DNA of 60,000 bases, from NCBI RefSeq assembly GCF_029227915.1, contig NC_079886.1, positions 15,292,501 to 15,352,500 on the forward strand. Reading direction: 5' to 3'. Both the position numbers and the translations under genes were made by a program. Below the pieces are notes generated by a model. The model worked only from the letters and a program-made list of their open reading frames with translations. It ran no database searches and was not told the DNA's origin. The DNA is from Hydractinia symbiolongicarpus (Eukaryota; Cnidaria; Hydrozoa; Anthoathecata; Hydractiniidae). Below, piece after piece: positions 1 through 10,300 of the stretch (position 1 is the stretch's first letter; every line of letters starts with the position of its first letter).

Positions 1-429
1 AATTGGAAACCATAGCAGCAGGTCCCAATTTAATGGATTTTTTCTTTATGCCTGTAAAACAAAACGAAACCCACGGGCGGTTTAAATTTTTTTCTGTAAA
101 AATTTTGTTAAAGTGTAGCTGAACTTTCTGAATGAAATTTGAAGTTTTATTTAAGCCACGTGGATAAAGATTTTTTTTAATTTGAAAACAAAGCATATTT
201 TTGCTTCTTTGCTTGTGAAGACCTGAAATATAAACAATAAATATAAAAATGACAGTATAGTCATGCATACTATTTCTGACATGTAGAAAAGGAAGTTAAG
301 ATTGAGAGAGTCGCTATACTAGTAGACGCTCGATCATCGTGTTTGGGGTTCACGATTTAAAACGTCCCTCACTTTTCTACTGCAAAATGAATGCGCAACA
401 AAAATAACCTTGGAGCCAGTATCGCAGAC

Positions 430-520
430 GTAACATTCTTTGCACGTGCGTTTTACACGTGCAAATCATCGCACACCTATTCAAATATTCCTGAAAAAGA
501 CTCCTAGGTGTGCGATCATA
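430..520. repeat. Pair of short hairpins
   Basis: Two nested dyads are seen. TGCACGTG and CACGTGCA lie about 7 bases apart near 437-460. TCGCACACCTA and TAGGTGTGCGA lie about 27 bases apart near 468-516. The stretch is richer in CG than its surroundings. No coding frame is convincing here. It could be the terminus of an unrecognised mobile element. Confidence 0.4.
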
Positions 521-596
521 CGCATGACAAAAACAATAATGGCGTATGTGAAGGCGTGCGCGTGTGATGGAACGCCATTTCCGTCCAAGCCTGCAA

Positions 597-790
597 TACA
601 TTCTGTTGTTTAATTCACACTTGAAAAAACCAAAGTGTTGTATGCTACTTGGCCTGTGACCACAAATCCTGCTAGGTTTTGAAGCCTATTAAATGACTGA
701 AAGTCTTAGACGTTAAAACAGGCTAGATGTAGCCAATAAGTTTTGCAAATTGCAGCTAAATGCCAAGTTCCAACCACCGATATTTAAAAC
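597..790 (-). repeat. Dispersed repeat, inverted copy of 58835-59010
   Basis: Read on the opposite strand, 58835-59010 shows the same ordered blocks: CTGTTGTTTAATT, GGCC/TGTG-ACCACAAA, GCTAGGTTTTGAAGCCT, TTAAATGACT, AGACGT and GCAGCTAAATG. The two copies differ by indels but keep order and spacing. No ORF is shared. This is an unclassified interspersed repeat with one copy near each edge of the window. Confidence 0.6.
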
Positions 791-1961
791 ATAATTTTTT
801 GAGGAAATAATTTCACAAATATGATGTTTCATAGTATACACACTCTCAATATTAAAATGCTAACCAGGCTGGTCATTTTACTTTATTTCTCTATTGTTTA
901 AACAATAGACCTATTGTTTTTAACCCAAAATCCCAACATGATTGTTGCCAGGCTTGAAGAAAAAAGATTTTTGTGCTGAGCGAAATCTTGCCTTTCGTGC
1001 TGTGCTACTTAATTTTGTGTAAACAAACTACTTAAGTAGTAGCGCTTCAAAGTAGCACAAACTTCAAAATAAACAAATAGAACTTCAGAATAATTAATTG
1101 TGAAGCTGTATTTAAAAGCAAGGTTTGTGTTATCAAACTGTCATGGCGGCGAATGTAAGAAAGGTTTGAGTGAGTACCACTGTTTAACTGACACTGATGC
1201 GGTGATAACAGTGATCTGGAAGAATCTTTTAATGATAACAACTTTATGCATTCTTGCATTACACTTTGTTGATAATGTTCATAGCTAGCTAGATCAATTT
1301 CCATGCTGAAACTCATCATTTGAACACTGCTAAGCCTAGCCACCCTAGAGGTATGTAACTTTATGTCTATGTAATGTATATGTATACTATCCAGTATTTT
1401 AATTGTTTTTCTTTCTGTGAAGTTCCGCAAAGTCTTGTAAAGTAGGCACCCCTCAATTTCAGCTGTGCAAACAAATTGTGTAGGTTTGGATTTTGGGAAA
1501 GAGAGAGCACTCGTATTTATCCAAATGTCCAATTGACGTTTGGTTAAACTTTAGATAATGTACACAAAAAATGAAATAAAATAACTGCAACCCTGCACCG
1601 CACTCACCTCACCAAATACACTTAGAAAATTTTCGTTCTTTTAAAAGTGCGTATCTCCATTTGTGCCAGTAATTTTTCACAGCGAGTTTAGCTTTGCAGC
1701 AACAAATGGGGTCATTCACAAAAAGTAATGAAGCTAGCATGCTCAAAGAAAAAGGAGTCAGAGAGGAAGTCTAAAAGCGTATCAAAGTGTACAAGGGGAA
1801 GGGAGTCTTCCAAGGGGCTTACATTACTACGCTTAATTAATGCAGTGTTTTTACATATCTTGCTCGCAAAAAATGTGTTGCTTATTTCAACTTTGACACT
1901 TTACACTTTCCATATTTCCCAATTGTTCATTTTTCAAGTAACATGTTATAATTAATAATTA
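791..1961. other. Non-coding stretch, nothing recognised
   Basis: AT-rich sequence. The only open frames, such as the minus-strand frame at 1047-1532 and the plus-strand one at 1728-1955, have low-complexity translations and no splice context. No RNA gene or repeat structure could be supported here. Confidence 0.4.
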
Positions 1962-2690
1962 CTAGTCGCTAAGGCCCGTGGAGAAGTCCACTTAGGCAGG
2001 AGGGACAATGTAAAAATTATTTATTTTAGACCTTTTGCTGATGTCAGCAGTGCATATGCGAAAACAAATTGACGAAATTCTGTTTATCGGTTGTCTCTAT
2101 TGTGTAGAGCTCGACACGCTCATGAAGAGAATGTATGTGAACGGTTAATAATATATGAGGGTATAAAATTATGCTGACGTCAGCAAAGATTCGCGAAAAC
2201 GCACAAAATTATTTTTTAGAAATTTGTATACCTGTTACCTTTAACGTATAGGTCTTTAAACGCTGAACAAGAAAATGTATAGGATCATGTACTTTTGACA
2301 AACGGTTACGGAGATATGGTGGTTTAAGTGATTTTTGATGACGTCATCAACCCGTCCGTTCTGAAACGGATTCGGGGACCCAGGTTTGGGAAAATTACCG
2401 ATATTGGTCCTATATGGTCCCTAGTTACCCATGAGGTGAAAAATCATTGACGTCACCACCTCGTTTCCAAGTTATTTGGCCTCAAAGTTTTAAGTGCACT
2501 GTAATGGCTTCATTAATTTAATATAGGATATTGACGTTAAATTAGTGTTATTAACGTCGCGGCGTAACGTCATAAAATTTAACATTTGAGACATACTTTT
2601 TCGGCGACTTCAAGAAAATTTAGGCAACATCAAAGGAAAATGACGATATCCACTATGACCGTCACATACACTCCGTATTATTATATAAGA
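1962..2690 (-). mobile_element. Non-autonomous Helitron-like element (copy A)
   Basis: On the minus strand the element starts with TC followed by an ATATAATAATACGG block and ends in CTAG, with A before and T after, as expected for Helitron insertion between A and T. A GTGGA/TCCAC hairpin (1978-1991) sits about 12 nt from the CTAG end, as in Helitron 3' termini. Internal blocks, for example around 2442-2475 (ATTGACGTCACCACCTCG), recur at 27448, 34864 and more divergently at 37681. There is no ORF, so the element is non-autonomous. The Helitron assignment rests on termini only; no Rep/Hel protein is present in the window. Confidence 0.65.
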
Positions 2691-2960
2691 TTAAAGGGAA
2701 CCCCAGGTATAAGATGATGTTGGAGTTATCTTATAGAGATTAAAAAGTTGGTTAACAAGTCTCTTTAATTTTTTTAAAAAGCTCTTTTCGCTCTCAAGAT
2801 AATCACATTTAAAGAATTTCAGATTTAATTATCTGCATAAATTATGATGTCATATTTAAGTAATAGCAGACCTTGACATTTTCTGTCGTCAGTAACTTTA
2901 GACCTGTTAAGGGATGTGCAATCAAACTTTATTAATGCATAAATTTATAAAGGTGTATTG

Positions 2961-3194
2961 ATTAACTTGAAATTTTCGACCAATGTGACACTCGTTTGCT
3001 AGTCTCAGGCCTCTTAGATTTTTTTCAATGACCTAATAACTGTGGATCTGTAACTTGGTTTGCAATAAGATTTTCTGGGTAAGCTTGCATAGGCCCTATA
3101 TGTTTCCTTACAAAATTTGATTGCAAAGAAAAAAATAAGGAGGCCTGGGACAAGCAAACGAGTGTCATATTGGCAAAAAATTGCCAAGTTGATT
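2961..3194. mobile_element. MITE with long terminal inverted repeats
   Basis: The left arm (about 2961-3013) and right arm (about 3143-3194) are inverted copies of each other. The shared core is TGACACTCGTTTGCT..GTC.CAGGCCTC, and matching continues outward through ATTAACTTG against ATCAACTTG. The central spacer is about 130 bp and non-coding. A partial related block, TGTCACTCGTTTGCT, follows the Helitron-like copy at 35110. The superfamily is unknown. Confidence 0.7.
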
Positions 3195-4032
3195 ATCGGG
3201 AAGGGAGTATGAGATTGACGATTTATAGTTCATAAGCATTTTTTGAATAGACCCAATATAATGATTTTATAGATTATATATGCCTTTAAATTTTCAAACC
3301 TATAGATTTGAATTCAAATTGTTGCAGGTCTACCATTATATTACCGTTAGCCTGGTTTTTTATATTTTTATGTTGTATGATATCACTATGTAAGCCTTTT
3401 ACATTTTTTATGCATGAACAAAATGTTATTTGTCCTAAAATCTTATTTTTTGATTGCGATTTTTTAATTCCTTTTTTAAATATTTATAAAATTTTATTTT
3501 AATTGCTACACAAACTGCATTTTAAGCATTTTGAAACTATCGATTAATTGTGCATGCAAAATGGTATAGATATACTCCAATTTATAGCTAGGTAGAATGT
3601 AACAAAAAATTTAGTCGTATTTCACTGTATATAATAATACTGTGCAAAAAATTCTTTAAAAAACTTAACTGGGAATATTTTGTTTTATTCTTTCCGAATT
3701 CTAATAATTATGGACTGTTTGCTGAACCCACTAGAAGCAAAATCGAATGTGCATGTAATTGCAGATTTGAACCTGGCATAGAAGCTTGCGGAGGTAGGAT
3801 GTGCACATGTGATCAAATTAAGCATATCCTTTCCTTGTGCACTTCATGTGTTGGTGCAACCTCGACCGCAGGTTTTACCGATATAAAAAGAGAAAACCAG
3901 CTCTGGCAACAAGGTTGGTGTTGGGGCATATGTGCAGCTTTGAATGAACAACTGTCGTATTGCAGTAAAGAGGGGGCGGCAAGTGGTTGCAACTATATAC
4001 TAGTATCCTTATAAATCTTATTTTTATAAAGC
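3195..4032. other. Non-coding stretch upstream of the decarboxylase exon
   Basis: AT-rich. The ORF at 3799-4014 is cysteine-rich but matches nothing I recognise and has no splice partner. The missing first coding exon of the decarboxylase could lie here or further upstream, but no ATG-plus-donor could be chosen. Confidence 0.3.
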
Positions 4033-4172
4033 GTGTAGGTGTACACTAATCTCACTTAATTTAAATCTTCGCTACTCAGGGACACCCTTCTCCTCATTTT
4101 GCTTTTTGTTAGCAACCATCACTCCTCCAGATAACCATCACCGCCCCTTTATTTATTCTCCACAACGTATAA
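4033..4172 (+). repeat. Dispersed repeat, direct copy of 58504-58645
   Basis: Shared ordered blocks are GTAGGTGTACACTA, CTTA.TTTAAA, TTTTGCTTTTT, a CC-rich tract with CCGGATAACCA or CCAGATAACCA, and GCCCCTTT.TTTATT. The two copies are in the same orientation about 54 kb apart. Neither is coding. The 58.5-kb copy is adjacent to the repeat that matches 597-790 inverted, so both may belong to one larger element. Confidence 0.6.
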
Positions 4173-4367
4173 AGTGTAATTTTTAGTGCAGGAATCCTTT
4201 TAACAAATATTTACCAGAAAAATATTTCATCTTTTGCTTAAAAGATGTGATTGTAAAAATTGTGTTGTTGTGAATTTGAAACAAGACAGGTCCTCTAATG
4301 CAAACGCTGAATACTGTAGTGTGTAACTATTAAGATTTCTATGACAATACACTCTTTTTATTTGTAG

Positions 4368-7300
4368 ATCTACTACCATATGCGGACAAGGAAGAGGTGA
4401 CTGAAAAATTTGTCACTGATGTGGCGAAAAAACTTGTTCAGTTTCTTGCTATTTCCAATGACCGAAATTCCAAAATTATAAATTTTGTAACTCCAGAAGA
4501 AATAAAAGCATGTTTTGATTTTACTTTACCTGAATATGGTACATCTTTGGGTGGAATCTTGGAACAAGTGGAAAATATTTTACATTATGTTGTGAAAACA
4601 GGTATGTGTTTTTAAAATACTGCTGAAAGTAGTTTCCTTATTAAGCAACCTGTTTAATTTTTTTGCTTTAAAACTACACTACTCTGAACATTACAATGTT
4701 CAAAGTAGTGTAGTTTCAGGACACTAAATTCAGCGATGTTTTACATTTGTAAAATTAATTCTATAACTAAATAGGGTAGTATGAATAACTAGTATTGATA
4801 AATGAAATTAAAACTATTTTACTTAAAAATTTAAAAAAATTAAACTTATTTTTAAAACACAGATGAAGTTTGTATATATATATGATTTTTTGGATTTCTT
4901 GCAATTCTTTGACATTTATTTAACAATGTGTTGATGAAAATTTAAAACAACATTAAAGTATGCGATGAACACAAGCTGTAAACACAAAATCAGTTTATTG
5001 TGGCCTTGCATTATTTTATTACCTACCTTACTGTAATAAGGCTAGGTTGTTTTTAGTGTGAGATCTTGTTTAATTTGGTATTTTGCTGTTGTTAAGTTGT
5101 AGTTAGTAGTTTATACAGCCCATTTTTTCATGTCAAGACAGTCAGATAATATTGCCACTGCTCAGGAGAGAAGGTATTGGTACCGATAACACACACACAG
5201 AGTAGAATTTCCTACCTTGTTGCTGGCAGTGCTGCCGTTTTACTATTGTTTTCACAACACACTTAGATAATCTATGTTAAAAGTTTCATCATACATCTGC
5301 ATAATTATGTGATTCATATGACAACATCATTTATTTGTACCAAAATGTGTAAACAGACAGGATGACAGAGAAACAAAACAAAAACGTGCTTAACAAGCCT
5401 CCACTCTCAGAAATGGATTTTGAATTGGAAACAATTAGCTGTGATGGATATTGCTAAAAAGCTGGAAATCCCGAAAGTAATATTAAAGATGTTTTCCTTT
5501 ACATTGTTTTCCTCTAAATAATAACACAGCAAAGAAATTGTTTTTCTATTTTACTCGGTAGCCATATGTGATGTTCTCTAGGAAAATCGACCACTTCTCT
5601 TTTCGTATTATAAAATACGAAATACAGAAATTTCGTATTAAAAAATACGGATTTCGTATTTTAAAATACGCGTATTTTTAGAAATACTACGAATTTTCGT
5701 ATTTTAAAAAGTACGAAATTCTGTTTTTAAAAAATATGAAATTCGTATTTAGTATTAAAGATAGAAAATACGAATTTCGTATTTTTTAAAAATATTTTAA
5801 AAATAGAATTTCGTATCTTTAAAAATGTTACGTGTATCAAGTGAGTGGTTAATTAACTAAATAGAAAAATTACTTCTCGTCATTTTAAAATGAAGTAAGG
5901 CTACTTTAAAGCTTCGCAGAGACGTTTTCTCTTTATTTTAGATTGTAATATTATTTTAGATTGTATAATATTATTTTAGATTGTATAATATTATTTTAGA
6001 TTGTAATTTTTACTCAGACAGCTTCAGGAAAAGTATTTAGGAAAGAGAAAGAATCTCTATTTTGCCTTTGTAGATTTAGAGAAAGCTTTTGATAGAGTGC
6101 CACGTAAAGTTATTTGGTGGGCTATGAGAAAATTAGGTGTGGATGAGTGGCTAGTTACGATGGTACAGTCTATGTACAGCAATGCTAGAGGTCGTGTCAG
6201 GATTAACGATTCACTTAGTGATGAATTTAGTGTAAATGTTGATGTACATCAGGGTTCTGTACTTAGTCCTTTGTTGTTTATCCTAGTCTTAGAAGCACTG
6301 TCGATGGAGTTCAGAACAGGTTGTCCATGGGAGTTATTGTATGCAGATGATTTGGTTCTCATAGCAGAGTCGATGTAAGAATTAGTTGAAAAGTTTGAGA
6401 AGTGGATAAAGGACTAGAAGAGAAAGGGCTAAAGGTACACACAGCAAAGTCTAAAGTCATGATTAGTAGCATTGCAGCCAAGTGTGACATTGTAGTTGGA
6501 AAGTGGCCTTGTGGAGTTTGCAGGAAAGGGGTTGGTAGTAACTCAATTTTTTGTCAGACTTGCAAGCATTGGGTACATAAGAAGTGCAGTAGTATTAGTG
6601 GAAGGTTAAGAGCTGACATACAGTTTGTATGCAAGCGTTGCAAAGGTGAGATTATAGAGAATGAAGTATTTCCAGATTTAATGATGTACAACAGTGGCTC
6701 GTTAGAGATAGTTGAGAACTTCTGTTACTTAGGTGATATGTTGGGCAGTGAAGGGGGTGTTGGAAGAAGTGTTACTTGCAGGATAGGTTCTGCTTGGAAA
6801 AAGTTCAGAGAGTTACTTCCTTTGTTGACTAGCAGAGTCCTGTCAATTGAGGTAAAAGGTAGGTTGTATGAGGCCTGTGTAAGAAGTGTTATGTTGTACG
6901 GTAGTGAGCCATGGGCAGTGAAGCAGGAAGATCTTGACCGTTTAGAAAGGAATGATATTAGAATGGTTAGGTGGATGTGTAACGCCAGTCTGAGAGACAG
7001 AAAGAGTTCAGATGAGCTAAGAAGCAGGCTAAGTCTCCGTAGAATTAAAGATGTTATCCAGATAAGAAGATTGAATTGGCTGGGGCACTTAGAAAGAATG
7101 GAGGAGAATAATTGGGTAAGAAAGTGTAGAGACTTGATAGTTCCTGGGGCAAAGCCCAGAGGCAGACCGAAAAAGACTTGGCAGGAGGTTATAAAGACAG
7201 ACTTGATACACAGGAAGTTGAGTTTAGATCTAGATCAGATTGGAAGAGGGTCATTAATATACCCCGTCCAACCCATGCTAGCATGGAAAACAGATGTTAA

Positions 7301-10300
7301 GCCGAGAATGATGATGATGATGATGTAATACGGCAACTTAAAAGCTTCACAGGTTCGTTTTCTCGCCATTTTAGAATAAAATACGGCAACTTTAAAGCTT
7401 CACAGGGACGTTTCTCATCGTAATCCTATCAAATAGTTTCAATTTTCATAGTAAAGTATATAATCGTTTTGTGAAAAAAATAAAAACATTTAATTCGTTG
7501 TTTCAATTCGTCGTTTCAATTCGTCGTTTCAATTCGTCGTTTCAATTCGTCGTTTCAATTCGTCGTTTCAATTCGTCGTTTCAATTCGTCGTTTCAATTC
7601 GTCGTTTCAATTCGTATTAACAATGAAACGATCTGGGAGACGATCCCCAACCAGAGATTACTTTTTTTATGTGTTTGTATTTTAAATCTACAGAGTATTT
7701 TTAGAAATGTGTATTTTTAGAAATATGCGTATTTTTTAATACGAATTGCGTATTTCAATAATACGAAATTCGTATTTAAAATACTCGTATTTTTACGGTT
7801 TAATACGCGTATTTTTAAATACGCAAATCATATTTTTAAAAATACAAAATATGGAATTCTATTGTTTTAAAAATGCGAATTAAAAATAGAAGAGGTTGAT
7901 TTTCCTAGAGAGCATCACATATTTGTTTACATTTTTACAGGGCTTAATAATACGGATTATTTTAAAACTTCATAATGGCAGAAAATGGCGACACTGTCAG
8001 TTGGCTGTGTTTTGATTTTTTCAGACACAGATTTTGTTGGTACCAGTGGTAGCGGCAGGCAGATGTTTAAAGGTACAAAAAAAGTAGGCCCATAGTTTTG
8101 CAAATTGTTGAGTAAAATATCAGGAAAATATCACTAACTGCAAGGGTGTTGGGTGTTCTAAAAGAAATAGGAAAGAAGAATAAGTGCTATTTCTGCCATT
8201 TGTAGAAGATTTAAAGTATTGAATTTCATAAAATTTAAAAAACCAGAAACTTAATGAATAGAACTTTTTCTTACAGGATGACACAGACACAATGTAAAGG
8301 TGTTCATTGGAAGAGAGTCTAGATGACTGAACCGATATCTTGCTATGAGGGACTAATGATTTCAGCTTGGAGCGTTTGACATTGTAGTATTCTTAGAAAG
8401 ACCAGAATTTGCTACATGAATTTGTTTATCTGAATGAGTGAATAATTGAATAAATGAATTTATTAATGGGTTAATAGCTGACCTGAATTTGCTACATAAA
8501 TTTGGAAGAAGTGTTGGAAGTGTTACTTGCAGGATATGTTCTGCTTGGAAAAAGTTACTTCCTTTGTTGCCTAGCAGAGTCTTGTCAATTGAGTTAAAAG
8601 GTAGGTTGTATGAGGCCTGTGTAAGAAGTGTTATGCTGTACGGTAGTGAGACATAGCAGTGAAGCAGGAAGATCTTAACCGTTTAGGAAGGAATGATATG
8701 AGAATGGTTAGGTGGATGTGTAACGCCAGTCTGAGAGACAGAAAGAGTTCAGATGAGCTAAGAAGCAGGCTAAGTATCTGTAGAATTAAAGATGTTATCC
8801 AGATAAGAATATTGAATTGGCTGGGGCACTTGGAAAGAATGGAGGGTGATAATTGGGTAAGAAAGTGTAGAGACTTGATAGTTTCTGGGGCAAAGCCCGG
8901 AGGCAGACCGAGAAAGACTTGGCAGGAGGTTATAAGGACAGACTTGATACTGAGGAAGTTCTAGATCTAACACAGTCTAGATCAGATTGGAAGAAGGTCA
9001 TTAATATACCCCGTCCAACCCATGCTAGCATGGAAAACGGACATTAAGCCGAGAATGATGATGATGATGAAATTTGTTTATACGAATGAATGAATGGTAC
9101 TTTGACAAGACCTGATAATTTGCACGAGTAGTTTCTAGTGATTTTTCCACTTTTTGTTAAAACTTTGTGTGATTCCAGATATAGCTTTCCAGGCCTTGTC
9201 ATGAGAGGTATCCGATCAAACGCGCACACGCCTATGCACAGCAAAACGGCTAGAGGGGGGATCAGCACACGCAAAATCATATAAAATGTTTGGCTAGCAT
9301 AATTTCTTCATTTACCTTGTATTTATTATTTTTTATTCTTATTTTAAGCATACTATGAAAAGATAATTTACATATGAAAGATTAATTTAGAGCAGGGTAG
9401 CTAGTCAATGCTCACTATAATATTTCCTCAATACTACTGCCGTGTTACCTGCCAAATTCTAGACTTTATGCATGTTGTATCACATTCCTCCGTTATGATA
9501 ATTCTAGTTAATATTGCAAAATAGTATATGGACTGCTGAAACACCATTCTTGTAAAATAGATTTTGTCCTTGTTTTTTTTAATATTCTTACAAAAAACAC
9601 GTCCCTATATGCTTGTCGTAACACCCTCCTCCGTTATACTTATTTTTTGATGTTAAGAAAAGACTACATTGATTAAGTCTTTTGCGCATGAATTTAGTTT
9701 GGATTTTCACCTTGACAGGTAGCAATGCTCAAGGGTTTTTCTGAATAAATAACAAGAAGAAAAAACAATTTATCCAAACGTATTAAAATTTACTTTTTCT
9801 TATTAAAGATATAATTCATATTTTATTTTTAAAGCCATAAGCAGATAGAAGTATTAGTTACAACATCTAAAAGAAGACAGGTTACTATTACCTAGGGTAA
9901 CGAATTAATGCTTAATAATGACTTTAATTATTTGATAGGGGTGAAGTATTTGGGATCCACTACTCATGGAGTTTGTTCTGTGAACAGATACCACCCCCTT
10001 AAAATAGCTGTAGATTTATTTGTTACACAAAGTAATGATAGTACTTCTAGCACAGAATTGGAGAAAAAATTGTTGTTGTTTTTTATCAATATTTATGTGA
10101 GTGCCAGTGAGGATCACAACCTATTTCTTCAAACCAATCTTTTTTACTAAAAAACAAAAAAGCATGCACACACCTGTTGGTAGTATGTTAAATTTTTCAA
10201 TTTATTGCTCAGCTATGTGAGTATATCATATTGATCATTTCTTTAAAAACAAAAATCATTCGTACGGATGTTAATGTTGGAAATTGGTAAAACTTTTTTA

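Larger units (their letters stand above)
5567..7920. mobile_element. Foldback/TIR element with (CGTATTTTAAAATACG)-type arms, containing a LINE
   Basis: The ends are inverted: ATGTGATG.TCTCTAGGAAAATC.ACC.CTTCT occurs on + near 5567-5601 and on - near 7879-7915. Inside each end is about 250 bp of short palindromes built from CGTATTTT/AAAATACG (5601-5830 and 7690-7890). The interior has two related blocks with ACTTTAAAGCTTC.CAG.GACGTTT (near 5900 and 7390), a minisatellite and a truncated LINE. No transposase of its own is visible. The target duplication is unclear. Confidence 0.55.

Noticed and set aside
377-601. Minus-strand 74-codon open frame
   Set aside because: The translation is Cys/Arg-rich without family resemblance, and the stretch is explained by two hairpins and a dispersed repeat.
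1047-1532. Minus-strand 161-codon open frame
   Set aside because: Long for random, but the translation is Leu/Ser-rich without motif, splice context or similarity I recognise. Overlapping plus-strand frames are equally plausible.
7497-7614. CRISPR-like array
   Set aside because: The 13-bp units are contiguous with no spacers, in a eukaryotic genome. It is a minisatellite.
9908-10150. 80-codon plus-strand frame in intron 1
   Set aside because: Protein-like composition, but no acceptor/donor phase fits the decarboxylase and no family is recognised.
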